NCBI GenBank assembly: GCA_943357285.1
Contig: CALRGJ010000001.1
Location: 62,001-126,000, forward strand
Source: Candidatus Peribacteria bacterium
GTDB taxonomy: Bacteria > Patescibacteriota > Gracilibacteria > UBA1369 > LOWO2-01-FULL-3
Direction of reading: 5' to 3'
Length of the DNA stretch: 64,000 nt
The notes under the pieces: model-generated
The model's database searches: none
What the model saw: the letters and a program-made list of their open reading frames with translations, nothing else
What the model was told of the DNA's origin: nothing
Program-made: the position numbers and the translations under genes
Shown here: positions 28,262-38,265 of the stretch, piece after piece
Layout of the letters: each line of letters starts with the position of its first letter
Numbering within the stretch: the first letter of the stretch is position 1

Positions 28262-28366
28262 GCGAATATATTTATATTTAATAGTTAGCAATTTTGGCGA
28301 TTTATTACAAGTGTGAATATCTTTAGGTTAAATTGTTTCACAATATTATTAGACATGTGTCGAGAA

Positions 28367-28804
28367 CAGAATTTTGACAATAAATTTAGTCCTGCTATAG
28401 TGATGTGATTTCAACAAAAAGAAATCAAATGCCCTAGAAAAGCAAAGTCGCTCATTAACACTCAAGAAAGTTCAAAACAAAAACAAAAAAATCTTGTCTT
28501 AGCGACGAGAGATGGAGTGAATGAAAAATGTCGTTCGCTCTTCTGTCCCCGCTAAGGGATGGTTCTCTGCCTTAGGTAGACAGCCGAAGCAGCTCAGACA
28601 GTTCTGAGCACCGTTCTGCTTCTAGCAATTCGTCTTCATTGACATTTCGTCTAGAGGAGCCCAGACGGCCGGTGGTGCGGCTGAAAACAACACTAAACCT
28701 TGGCTGGATGTAAAAACAAAAATAAAAGCTCCCAGTAAAAACAAAAATTTCTTACTGATTAAAACTTTCCCATCGATTCGTCGGTGGGTTTTTGGTATGT
28801 GGGG
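28367..28804 (+). ncRNA. Structured ncRNA copy 1 with own promoter and terminator (transcript about 28408-28793)
   Basis: TTGACA(28374)-16 nt-TATAGT(28396); many stems; terminator CCCATCGA-TTCG-TCGGTGGG-TTTTT (28769-28793); homologous to copy 2. Confidence 0.82.
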
Positions 28805-28811
28805 GAAGTTT

Positions 28812-30944
28812 TTATTTAGGTAATCCGTCTATAGTTCTTATGAATGCTTCAACTGCTTCTACCGGAATGTGATCACCATTTCCTTTTTCTTGTAAATCTT
28901 TAAGTGCTTTTACAATTTTTACTCTTGTATCATGTAGCCAAGAATCTTTTCCAAATTGTAGGTTTGTTAATGCATTGCGAAGCTCTCTTAATTTTGACTT
29001 TGGTAGTCCGTGTTGAGTGGTTCCTGCGTTTAGGGTGAGTGCTTTTGTCGCTGCATTTATCAATTCTTCGCTATTTCTGAAGTCAGTTTTTTCAATTTTT
29101 TTAATTGAGTCTTCAACTGGAGCAGGTTTAAGTTTTGGCGCTTGAGTTGGCGCAGCTGCTGTAGGGGTTTTTGGTGTTGGAGCTTGAGTTAAGGTTGGGG
29201 TTTGAACTGCAGCAGGTGTTGAACTAGTTGCTGATTCGAGAAGTTCATTTGCTATGCCAAGTTCCTCGGTTAAGCTTGTGACTTGTTGGGCTGATTGAGC
29301 TAGATCTTGTTGAGCTTTAATTAGAGCTGCATCTTTTGCCGCTAATTCTGCTCTTAATTGAGCTAGTTCTGGTGAATCTTTTTGCTCAGGTTGAGCAGGG
29401 GATTTTCTTGATTCTAGATCTTGAATTCTTCTGTCTTTTTCACGTACTTGTCTTTGTAAATCTGTAACTGTTGATGTAGTGCTAGCTAATTCCGTGGAAG
29501 CTCTTTTTAATCTCGCTAATTCTTCTGGGTGGATGGTTGCTAATCCATTCTGTCTTTGAAGTTGTTGTCTTAATGATCGAAGTTGCTCTTCTCCTCTTCT
29601 TATTGTTTCTTCTAAATTTTGGATGGTTGCTTTGTCTCTTGCTGAATCAACATCTACTCCACCTCTACCAGCTTTTCTCATGGCTGCACCTCTTGCTTCT
29701 TCAGCTTCAGCTGCTTGTTTTTTAGCTGCATCTAATTGTTTTTTCAGATTTGATTCAAATGATTTTGCTACACGGGCTTCTTCACGTGCAGTTCTGGATT
29801 CTTCTCTTGAGGTAGTAAGTTCAATCGTTTTTGCTTCCAATTTTGCTTCTAGTCTTTTTATTTCTGCTTCCGCTTTTTCTTTTCCTCTTTTTAGATCTTC
29901 TAATCCGCTTCCTTGTGCTGTTTCTGCGGATATTCTTAAAGATTCCTGAATGTCTAATTCTAGTTGAGCTACTTGGGTTTCAAGAGTTTTTTTATTTTCT
30001 TCAAGACTTGTGACTTTAGATTCGGCTTGTCCGGCTTTTTGATCTGCTTTTAAGGCTATTTCTTCTGCTTCTGAAAGTTGTCGTGTTAGTTCTTTAACTT
30101 TGCTTTCTGCATTTGCCGCTCTGGTTTCGGCAGCAGCAGTTTTTTCTCTTTCTCCTGATAATTCTCCTAGAGCTGCGCTTAATTCAGCTTCCAGTCTTGT
30201 GGCTTTAGCATTCGAAGTTTTAGTTTGTATTGCTTCTTTTTTTGGTGGAAAAAGATTTTTTCTAGTTTCGGCGTTGTCGAATATATTTACATATCCGTGG
30301 ATATCTCCAATTATGGCTACTCCATTGCGGATTTGAATTTTTACTTTTGAAGATTTTAATTCTTCGTTGATGGATTCAATTGCTGATGATATATCCGCTT
30401 CTTCGACATCTAAATATGCCGATAGGTTTACTAAAGGAATTCCTAAATATTGATCGACAATTAGTTCTAGTAATTCTGCTTTTTTGGAATATTGTGGTGG
30501 GATTTTTTCTCTTACTGCTTGGTGGAGTGCGAGTGTTGATGGGTGAACTGGTTGTCCTGATATCTGAATTCTAGTGTTGCAAAGAACTCTACTGACTACT
30601 GCGGCACTATTTTTTGGTGTTTCAGAAATTATATTGAGTCTACGTGTTCTAAATAGTTCTGATTTATTCAGATTGGTAATTTGTGCAGATGGAGCTGTTT
30701 TAGGGTTAGCTTCAGCAATATCTTTTATTTCAGCTTTAGTTAATCTAGGGAGTTCTTTTTCTGAAAAGGCTTTTAGATATGGCCTTCCTCCTTCATGGCT
30801 ATCTTTTAAAGCAGCTATTATTTCTTCTTTTGTGGCAAATTCAATGGCGTCTATTCTTGATTGGACTTCTGTATCTATGTCTTCTTGAGTAAGCTCATCT
30901 CCTGAAAGTGGATCTATTACTAATATTTCCTCTTGTTCTGCCAT
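28812..30944 (-). CDS. Hypothetical 710-aa protein with a long coiled coil and Pro/Thr-rich linker
   Basis: Extended heptad-rich Ala/Glu/Lys/Arg region; no family recognised. Confidence 0.75.
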   Translation of the reverse strand: MAEQEEILVIDPLSGDELTQEDIDTEVQSRIDAIEFATKEEIIAALKDSHEGGRPYLKAFSEKELPRLTKAEIKDIAEANPKTAPSAQITNLNKSELFRTRRLNIISETPKNSAAVVSRVLCNTRIQISGQPVHPSTLALHQAVREKIPPQYSKKAELLELIVDQYLGIPLVNLSAYLDVEEADISSAIESINEELKSSKVKIQIRNGVAIIGDIHGYVNIFDNAETRKNLFPPKKEAIQTKTSNAKATRLEAELSAALGELSGEREKTAAAETRAANAESKVKELTRQLSEAEEIALKADQKAGQAESKVTSLEENKKTLETQVAQLELDIQESLRISAETAQGSGLEDLKRGKEKAEAEIKRLEAKLEAKTIELTTSREESRTAREEARVAKSFESNLKKQLDAAKKQAAEAEEARGAAMRKAGRGGVDVDSARDKATIQNLEETIRRGEEQLRSLRQQLQRQNGLATIHPEELARLKRASTELASTTSTVTDLQRQVREKDRRIQDLESRKSPAQPEQKDSPELAQLRAELAAKDAALIKAQQDLAQSAQQVTSLTEELGIANELLESATSSTPAAVQTPTLTQAPTPKTPTAAAPTQAPKLKPAPVEDSIKKIEKTDFRNSEELINAATKALTLNAGTTQHGLPKSKLRELRNALTNLQFGKDSWLHDTRVKIVKALKDLQEKGNGDHIPVEAVEAFIRTIDGLPK

Positions 30945-31110
30945 AAAATAAAAATTAATTTTAGGAGGTTGAAGATAGTTTTTGCTGGTCGAAATGTCAA
31001 AAGATAGGACTTGAAAGGTCTTGGAGAGTGTGGGGAAGTATTGGAAAGGATAAAATTTGCATATCTTTGGTAAATGTTGTTTTGCAATACTTTACCCTGT
31101 TCGTCCACTG

Positions 31111-31540
31111 CAGAATTTTGACAATAAACTCATTCCTGCTATAGTGATGTGATTTCAAAAGAAATCAAATGCCCTAGAAAAGCACCGCTCATTAACACTC
31201 AAGAACGTTCAAAACAAAAACAAAAAATCTCTCATAGCGATGAGAGCTGGAGTGAATGAAAAATATCGTTCGCTCTGCCTTCCTCGCTAAGGAATGGCGC
31301 TCCGCCCTAGGCGGACAGCCGAAGCTGCTCAGACAGTTCTGAGTACCGTCCTGCTTCTAGCAAGTCATCGTCATTGATACTTAGTCTATGAAGAGCCCAG
31401 GCGGCCGGTGGTGCGGCTGAAAACAACACTAAACCTTGGCCGGATTATAAAACAAAAATAAAAGCTCCCAGTAAAACAAAACGTCTTTGCTGTCTAAAAC
31501 TTTCCCACTGACTCGTTTAGTGGGTTTTTGGTATCTGGGG
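31111..31540 (+). ncRNA. Structured ncRNA copy 2 (transcript about 31152-31529)
   Basis: TTGACA(31118)-16 nt-TATAGT(31140); same stems as copy 1 with compensatory changes; terminator CCCACTGA-ctcgt-TTAGTGGG-TTTTT (31504-31529). Confidence 0.82.
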
Positions 31541-31552
31541 ATAATTAATTTT

Positions 31553-32623
31553 TTATAACAGGTCTACGAATTGATCGAAGAATTTTGTTGTGTCTGTAGG
31601 ACCTGGAGTCGCTTCTGGGTGAAATTGGCAGGAGAAGAAGGGAAGTGTCTTGTGTTTGATTCCTTCTACTGTCTGGTCATTGGCGTTGCGGAGCCAAACT
31701 TGCCAGCCTGGTTTAAGGGTTTTTTCATCAACAGCGAAACCGTGATTTTGGCTGGTGATATAGCAGCGTTCAGTATCAACATCTATGCATGGTTGATTCT
31801 GAGAACGGTGACCGAATTTCAATTTGTAAGTTTTAGCACCAGTCGCGAGAGCCATAATTTGGCAGCCGAGACAGATTCCAAAAATTGGTTTTTTGAGAGC
31901 AATAGCTTTGCGGACAATAGCGTGAAGTTCTGTGAGCATAGAAGGATCGCCAGGACCATTAGACAAGAAAATTCCGTCGAACTTTTCGCCGGCAGCAATG
32001 AAATCATAATTCCAAGGAACTCTAACTACAGTGACGTCGCGATCGAGGAAATTACGTAGAATATTATTTTTCATACCACAATCTACGCAGATAATTCTCT
32101 TTTTTCCTTTTTCGTAAACTTTAGGTTTCTTGATGGAAACTTGATCAACTAGATTGTCGAGGTCGGGATTGTAAAATTCAGTGTCAGTAGCTTTTTCTGG
32201 AACAATTTTTCCGAGAATAGTACCTGTCTGACGGATTTTTTGAGTAAGAGCACGAGTGTCTATTCCGGTAATTGCTGGAATATTATTTTCTTTAAGCCAA
32301 GTGCTGAGAGATTTTTTTGCATCCCAGTGGCTGTAGTTTTCAGAGTATTCACTAACGATAAGTCCTTTGATGTGAATTTTTCCACTTTCAAATCTTTTTT
32401 CTACGCCGTCTTTGTCTTTGCCATCGGCACCAACTCCATAATTTCCAATAAGAGGATAGGTAAGAACCATAATCTGCCCTGTATAGGAAGGGTCAGAAAA
32501 GCTCTCCGGGTAGCCCATCATACCGGTATTGAAAACAACCTCTCCCGCAGACGCGACGTCTGCTCCGAAGCTTTCGCCAGTGAGGCGAGTGCCGTCTTTA
32601 AGGATAAGTGTGGCTTTTGGCAT
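31553..32623 (-). CDS. carA: Carbamoyl-phosphate synthase small subunit
   Basis: GMMGYPESFSDPSYTGQIMVLTYPLIGNYG; FGICLGCQIMALATGAKTYKLKFGHR. Confidence 0.96.
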   Translation of the reverse strand: MPKATLILKDGTRLTGESFGADVASAGEVVFNTGMMGYPESFSDPSYTGQIMVLTYPLIGNYGVGADGKDKDGVEKRFESGKIHIKGLIVSEYSENYSHWDAKKSLSTWLKENNIPAITGIDTRALTQKIRQTGTILGKIVPEKATDTEFYNPDLDNLVDQVSIKKPKVYEKGKKRIICVDCGMKNNILRNFLDRDVTVVRVPWNYDFIAAGEKFDGIFLSNGPGDPSMLTELHAIVRKAIALKKPIFGICLGCQIMALATGAKTYKLKFGHRSQNQPCIDVDTERCYITSQNHGFAVDEKTLKPGWQVWLRNANDQTVEGIKHKTLPFFSCQFHPEATPGPTDTTKFFDQFVDLL

Positions 32624-32972
32624 GTGGTGATTTAATGAATGTTATCAAATCTTTGATGAATATTATCCAAATTAATACTGTAAGTCCATACCTACTGTAG
32701 TCTATGGCGGTAATAAGCCAGTCTTGAGAGGTGTATCTTGAGATGTAAACGAAAACATTTGTTGGATATATAGAAAGTCCTGTTATTGCCAAGCTGGTTA
32801 GTAATGAAAACATCAAATCTCCAAATTTTAAATTTTCTTTTTTGAATTTTTTAGAAAAAGTGCGGAGGATTTGCATGGCAGCTAAAACGGCGACGATTGC
32901 GAATGCTCCGGTAAAATAAAAAAGGGCTACTAGAATGATAGTTGAGAGTAGAGTGAGGGTGTTTTTATTCAT
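32598..32972 (-). CDS. Hypothetical membrane protein
   Basis: Several hydrophobic segments; overlaps the carA start. Confidence 0.65.
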   Translation of the reverse strand: MNKNTLTLLSTIILVALFYFTGAFAIVAVLAAMQILRTFSKKFKKENLKFGDLMFSLLTSLAITGLSIYPTNVFVYISRYTSQDWLITAIDYSRYGLTVLIWIIFIKDLITFIKSPHAKSHTYP

Positions 32973-33406
32973 TACTTAATTTTGGTTAGGGAAAGAATCC
33001 TTGGTTTGTGTTCATCGGCTGTGGTTTGGGCGCGATACCAGTGATCTTCGCCATCGATGTCGACGGAAATTTCTACGGTGCTTTCGTTTACTTTTTTAAA
33101 TTCTTTTATTTTGTTGAATTTTTTTATTTCTTCGATGATTTTTTCTTTGTGCTTGGCTTTTTCATCAACCATTTTGTTGAGAATTTCCGGATTGCTACCA
33201 ATAAGAAAAGACATAATCATGCTGCCTGTATCGGAAGGAGCATCAGTTTTTCCCTTGCTCTTGTTTATAACTTTGAGGCGAAGCTTTAGAGAAAAATATA
33301 TAATGATTGCAGTGACAATTACGCCGCCTGCAATTGCAAAATAGTAGTATTTGTCTAGGTAGTTTCCTAGATTTCGCATTAGTTGATCTACATTATTGAT
33401 TTCCAT
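32972..33406 (-). CDS. Hypothetical single-TM protein
   Basis: One TM segment (FAIAGGVIVTAIIIYFSL) and a soluble tail; abuts the next ORF. Confidence 0.65.
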   Translation of the reverse strand: MEINNVDQLMRNLGNYLDKYYYFAIAGGVIVTAIIIYFSLKLRLKVINKSKGKTDAPSDTGSMIMSFLIGSNPEILNKMVDEKAKHKEKIIEEIKKFNKIKEFKKVNESTVEISVDIDGEDHWYRAQTTADEHKPRILSLTKIK

Positions 33407-33472
33407 GTTTATTTTGGTTAGCTTTACAGATTCACTTTTTTATTTTAAAGTGTTTAGGATTAAAAAGAAAGC

Positions 33473-34390
33473 ATGAAATTTAAAGGCCAGCACATCTTGT
33501 CTACTCAGCAATTCGATAAGGAAGGATTGCTAAGTTTGTTTGCTGAAGCCAAGAAAATGGAGAAATTGGTGAAGAGCGGAAAGTTTGGAAAAGAAATGGA
33601 AGGCAAAATTCTTGCGACACTTTTTTATGAGCCTTCGACTAGAACTAGATTTAGTTTTGAAGCTGCGATGCTTAGACTTGGTGGAAGAGTGGTGAGCAAT
33701 GCAGATATGATGCAAACTTCTTCGGTGAGAAAATTGGAAACTTTGGAAGATACCGGAAAAGTCGTTTCTCAGATTGCCAATGTGATTGCAATGAGACATC
33801 CGGAAGCGGGATCGGTGAAAATTTTGGCAGAGCAAAGTGATGTGCCGGTGATAAATGCGGGAGATGGTTCGAATGAACATCCGACTCAGGCTTTGCTTGA
33901 TCTTTATACAATTTGGAAAGAATTCGGAAAGATTGATAGACTTACTATTGGAATGATTGGAGATTTGAAAAATAGCCGTGTGCAGCATTCTCAATTTGGA
34001 TTATTGAAACATTTTAAAGTGAAATTTGTCTTGGTTTCTCCTAAAGGATTGGAGATGCCGAGTGTGATTTTGAAGGAGATGGGTAGTGCTGCGAAAGTGG
34101 TGGCAACTCCAGAAGAAATGGTGAAAGAAGTGGATGTGATTAGCGTAAGTAGAATTCAAAAAGAAAGATTTGTGAGCGATAGAGAATACAAAAAATTTGT
34201 AGGAGTGTTTGTGGTAGATGCGGCGTTGATGAAGAAAGCTAAAAAACATGCGATTATTTTGCAGCCTTTACCGAGAGTGGAAGACATTGCTGTGGAAGTA
34301 GATACAGATCCGAGAGCGAGATATTTTCATCAAGTGGGAAATGGTGTGGCGGTGAGAATGGCGCTGTTGAAAAAGGTTTTGAATGGGTGA
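33473..34390 (+). CDS. pyrB: Aspartate carbamoyltransferase catalytic subunit
   Basis: FYEPSTRTRFSFEAAMLRLGG; HPTQALLDLYTI; LQPLPRVEDI. Confidence 0.96.
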   Translation: MKFKGQHILSTQQFDKEGLLSLFAEAKKMEKLVKSGKFGKEMEGKILATLFYEPSTRTRFSFEAAMLRLGGRVVSNADMMQTSSVRKLETLEDTGKVVSQIANVIAMRHPEAGSVKILAEQSDVPVINAGDGSNEHPTQALLDLYTIWKEFGKIDRLTIGMIGDLKNSRVQHSQFGLLKHFKVKFVLVSPKGLEMPSVILKEMGSAAKVVATPEEMVKEVDVISVSRIQKERFVSDREYKKFVGVFVVDAALMKKAKKHAIILQPLPRVEDIAVEVDTDPRARYFHQVGNGVAVRMALLKKVLNG

Positions 34391-34497
34391 ATATGAATTT
34401 TGCAGATAGAAAACTGTCCCCATGAACATATCACAAATTAAGTTTAAATTGCGTCAATGAAGCAGAGGTGTGTAAATTAAAATGAATATCTTAAATC

Positions 34498-35883
34498 ATG
34501 ACAAAAATTCTTCTAAAAAATGGGCAGGTCGGATGCGCGCTAGGCCTGTACGATGCTGACGTTCTTATTGAAGATGGAAAGATTGTGAACACTTTTGATT
34601 GGGGACAGAAACATGAAGTGGATGAGACAATAGACTGTAAGGGAAAGATAATTTTGCCTGGGGTCATAGATGTGCATGTGCATTTGCGCGAGCCGGGCCA
34701 GAAATATAAAGAAGATTGGACTACTGGAACTAAAGCAGCTGTGGCTGGAGGAGTGACGACTATTTGTGACATGCCAAATAATGTTCCGCCGATTTTGACG
34801 GTGAAAGATTTGGAAGAAAAGAGAAAATTAGTAGCGAAGAAGGCGTATTGTAATTATGGCTTATACATGGGTTTTGACGGCAAGAATATTAGCGAAATTA
34901 ATAAGGCTGAAAATATTCCTGCAGTGAAAGTTTATGTGGCGAATTCGACTGGGAATATGGGTGTGGGCACTGAGACTATTGCCGAGCTTTTCAAGAAATG
35001 TAATAAGTTTATCGTAGCTCATGCGGAGGATGAAGGAATGATTAAAGAAAAAGCTTTAGAATATTTGGCTGAATATGGTGCGAGAATTGATGATGATGGA
35101 AAGCTTATTGTTCCAAAGGAATCTGAAATTGATCCGTCTGTTCATTCAAAAATAAGATCTGCTGATTGTGCGGCAAGTGCAGTGAAGTTTCTTTGTGAAT
35201 TAGCAAAAGAGAATGGCAAAAGATTGCATGTTGCTCATGTATCTAGCGATCAAGAATTGACGATGTTATTGGAATATCAGAATTTGGATGAAGCTGGTCA
35301 GCCACGCATTACTTGTGAAGTGGCGCCTCATCATTTATTGCTTTCTGATGACGATTATGCGACTTTTGGAAATTTGATAAAAGTGAATCCGCCGGTGAGA
35401 AGTAAGATGGATTTGTTTACAATGTGGAAGGCTTTGAAATTTGGTGAAGTTCATATTATTGCGACTGATCATGCACCGCACACTTTGGTAGAAAAGGAGC
35501 AAGGATATATGGATTGTCCATCTGGAATTCCGGAGCTCGATACTTTGTTGCCGATTTTGTTGAACGCGGTGAATGATGGAGGATTGGAGATGAAAGAAGT
35601 GGTGAAATTGTGTTGTGAAAGTCCGGCGAAAATTTTTGGCATGAAGAATAAAGGACAAGTAGAAGCTGGATTTGATGCGGATTTGGTGGTGGTGGATATG
35701 GAAAAAATGTTTGAAGTGAAAAATGAAAAATTGTTTACAAAATGTAAGTGGTCACCGTATGCTGGTAGCACTTTCAAAGGCTGTCCGGTGATGACATTTG
35801 TGAATGGAGAATTGGTTTATAAGAACGGAAAGATTGTGGGAAAAAAGGTGGGTAAGGAAGTGCAGTTTGAAAAAACGGTATAG
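34498..35883 (+). CDS. pyrC: Dihydroorotase
   Basis: GVIDVHVHLREPGQKYKEDW; ATDHAPHT. Confidence 0.95.
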   Translation: MTKILLKNGQVGCALGLYDADVLIEDGKIVNTFDWGQKHEVDETIDCKGKIILPGVIDVHVHLREPGQKYKEDWTTGTKAAVAGGVTTICDMPNNVPPILTVKDLEEKRKLVAKKAYCNYGLYMGFDGKNISEINKAENIPAVKVYVANSTGNMGVGTETIAELFKKCNKFIVAHAEDEGMIKEKALEYLAEYGARIDDDGKLIVPKESEIDPSVHSKIRSADCAASAVKFLCELAKENGKRLHVAHVSSDQELTMLLEYQNLDEAGQPRITCEVAPHHLLLSDDDYATFGNLIKVNPPVRSKMDLFTMWKALKFGEVHIIATDHAPHTLVEKEQGYMDCPSGIPELDTLLPILLNAVNDGGLEMKEVVKLCCESPAKIFGMKNKGQVEAGFDADLVVVDMEKMFEVKNEKLFTKCKWSPYAGSTFKGCPVMTFVNGELVYKNGKIVGKKVGKEVQFEKTV

Positions 35884-35939
35884 AAATTGCTTGGCAAAGA
35901 AATCCGATTTGGTTAGAATGCCTTCTTAACTTTACTTTT

Positions 35940-36455
35940 ATGGCTAAATTGAATGAAGGTTTAGAAGATGTAGGTCAATTGAGAGAGTTGGATCCGGATG
36001 TAGAGCAGAAGGATATTGCGGTTGCGATGATGTTTGTGTTTCCTCGTTTTAGCAATGGATTGATTCAAAAAAGTTCTGAGCATAGGATGGTTGAACATAA
36101 TGGAGAGAGATGTTTGGCTATTGCCGTTAAATTGAATGTTCCTTTATCAAATTTTCAATTAGATTTTTTGAGGGGAAAGTATCCCGAAGTTCTTCCTGGG
36201 TATCCAGACTGGTCTTTTCAACAGCAGGATGGTCTTTTGTACGTTGGTATTCCGATGAATTTAATTTCGAGTGTTGATGAGGGGATAGAGGAGCAATCAA
36301 TGGCTGAGTTTGGAAACTATGATGCTGATTTTCCTGAGATTGTTAGCGATAAAGATGCTGAAGCTATTGTTAAGGCTTTAATTGATGATTTTGGAAAAAC
36401 AACCGTTACTATTGATTTATCTGTGCTTAGGGATGGAGACTATTCTCGAGAATAG
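35940..36455 (+). CDS. Hypothetical protein, 171 aa, within the pyr cluster
   Basis: ORF between pyrC and pyrD; no family recognised. Confidence 0.7.
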   Translation: MAKLNEGLEDVGQLRELDPDVEQKDIAVAMMFVFPRFSNGLIQKSSEHRMVEHNGERCLAIAVKLNVPLSNFQLDFLRGKYPEVLPGYPDWSFQQQDGLLYVGIPMNLISSVDEGIEEQSMAEFGNYDADFPEIVSDKDAEAIVKALIDDFGKTTVTIDLSVLRDGDYSRE

Positions 36456-36506
36456 ATTTTTTTGTAAACTTCTGATAATCTCTTCAAGGAAAATAAATTT
36501 TTGGAC

Positions 36507-37424
36507 ATGGCAAATCTTGAAGTAAATTTTTGTGGAGTAAAGTTTAGGAATCCGACGGTGTTAGCTTCGGGAATTTTGGGTGTGACGGCGAGTTCGCTAA
36601 AAAATGTGATTAAAAAAGGTGCTGGTGGTGTGACGACAAAATCAATTTGGTTAAAGGAAAATGTGGGACATAAAAATCCTACAATGTATGGAACAGAGAA
36701 CTATTTTCTCAATGCGGTAGGGCTTTCTGATGCTGGAATGGAGAAGGCGGCACAAGAGACTTTCCCTGAATATAATAAGAAAAAGCCTGGTCCAATTATT
36801 GCGAATATTGTGGCGGGAAGTATTGAAGATTTTGGTGTGCTTGCGGAAGAAATTACAAAATGTGATCCGGATATTATTGAAGTAAATATTGCTTGTCCTA
36901 ATGTAGAAGATAGCCACGGTAAGCCATTTGCTTGTGTGGCTGGTGATGCCGCGGCGGTGACTCGCAAGGTGCGTGCTCATACGAAGAAGCCGATAATTAT
37001 TAAGCTGACTCCTAATGTTTTCAATATTGGTGAAATTGCTAAGGCTTGTGCTGATGCAGGGGCGGATGGATTTTGTGCGATCAATACACTTTATGGAATG
37101 GGAATTGATATCAATGTGCGTCGTCCGATTTTGACAAATAAATCTGGCGGATTATCTGGTCCGGGAATTAAGCCGGCGGCGGTGAAAGCTGTTTATGAAG
37201 TTTATAAAGCTACTGGTCTGCCAATTATTGGAACCGGTGGAATTATGACTGGTGAAGATGCGATTGAGATTATGATGGCGGGTGCGAGACTCGTGGGTAT
37301 GGGTACTATGGTCTACTATCGCGGGGCTGAAGGATTTGGAAAAGTAGCTAAAGAAATGGCTGAATGGTGCGATAAAAATGGCGTAAAAGATTTGGAAGAA
37401 ATTATTGGCTGCGTACACAATTAA
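36507..37424 (+). CDS. pyrD: Dihydroorotate dehydrogenase (class 1B-like)
   Basis: NPTVLASGILGVTASSL; EVNIACPNVEDSHGKPFA; GTGGIMTGEDAIEIMMAGA. Confidence 0.94.
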   Translation: MANLEVNFCGVKFRNPTVLASGILGVTASSLKNVIKKGAGGVTTKSIWLKENVGHKNPTMYGTENYFLNAVGLSDAGMEKAAQETFPEYNKKKPGPIIANIVAGSIEDFGVLAEEITKCDPDIIEVNIACPNVEDSHGKPFACVAGDAAAVTRKVRAHTKKPIIIKLTPNVFNIGEIAKACADAGADGFCAINTLYGMGIDINVRRPILTNKSGGLSGPGIKPAAVKAVYEVYKATGLPIIGTGGIMTGEDAIEIMMAGARLVGMGTMVYYRGAEGFGKVAKEMAEWCDKNGVKDLEEIIGCVHN

Positions 37425-37434
37425 TTGAGCAACT

Positions 37435-38262
37435 ATGAATATTAAAAAATTTGATTCCAGGTTCGAGATCTTGCCGATTGCAAAGATTGTTCAGGAGAAT
37501 GAAATGACTAAGACTTTTGTGTTTAATTGTAGCCTTGGTGGTAAGCCGGGGCAGTTTCTGATGATGTGGATTCCGGGATTTGATGAGAAACCGATGTCTA
37601 TCGCCTTCGATGACGGCAAAGAATTTTGGGTGACGGTGTGTGCCGTCGGGCCTTTTTCTAAAAAATTACATGAATTGAAGGTGGGGGATAAGGTGGGCGT
37701 ACGTGGACCACTTGGAACTCATTATAAATTTAAAGCTGGAGAACATTTAGCTCTTGTAGCTGGTGGATACGGTGCAGCGCCTATGTATTTTGTGGCTCAT
37801 GAAGCGGTGAAAGCGAAGTGTGAGGTGGAATTTTTGATTGGAGCGAGAAATAAAGACTTACTTTTGTATGGTCAGAAAATTTTGGGACTGGGAGTGAATT
37901 TACATATTTCTACGGATGATGGTTCTGCTGGATTTAAAGGATATGTGACACAGGTTTTGGATAAAGTGATGGCAGAAAAAAAGATTAATCAGGTGTTTAC
38001 TTGTGGACCGGAAGTCATGATGAAAGTGGTGGGTACTGTAGCAGAAAAATATGAAGTGGATGCTTTTATGTCGATGGAGAAATATATGAAATGTGGAATC
38101 GGAGTTTGTGGACAATGTGCGATTGATGATAAGGGAGATCTTTGCTGCATAAAGGGACCGGTGATGAAGTGGAGTTATCTCAAAAAATTGCCTGAAATGG
38201 GCCAATATCATCGTGATGCTCAGGGACGTAAACATTATTTTTTTAAGCCAATGGCGAAGTAA
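37435..38262 (+). CDS. pyrK: Dihydroorotate dehydrogenase electron-transfer subunit
   Basis: VRGPLGTHYKF; C-terminal CGIGVCGQCAIDDKGDLCC 2Fe-2S motif. Confidence 0.92.
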   Translation: MNIKKFDSRFEILPIAKIVQENEMTKTFVFNCSLGGKPGQFLMMWIPGFDEKPMSIAFDDGKEFWVTVCAVGPFSKKLHELKVGDKVGVRGPLGTHYKFKAGEHLALVAGGYGAAPMYFVAHEAVKAKCEVEFLIGARNKDLLLYGQKILGLGVNLHISTDDGSAGFKGYVTQVLDKVMAEKKINQVFTCGPEVMMKVVGTVAEKYEVDAFMSMEKYMKCGIGVCGQCAIDDKGDLCCIKGPVMKWSYLKKLPEMGQYHRDAQGRKHYFFKPMAK

Positions 38263-38265
38263 TTT

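Noticed and set aside
29537-30888. Several + strand ORFs antisense to the 710-aa gene
   Set aside because: Leu/Phe/Ser-rich shadows of a coiled-coil coding strand.
28367-31540. RNase P RNA, tmRNA, 6S or SRP RNA as identity of the twin ncRNAs
   Set aside because: No GAGGAAAGUCC/ACAGAAA (RNase P) signature, no tRNA-like ends (tmRNA), too long for 6S/4.5S, and two diverged copies; only a covariance-model search would settle it.
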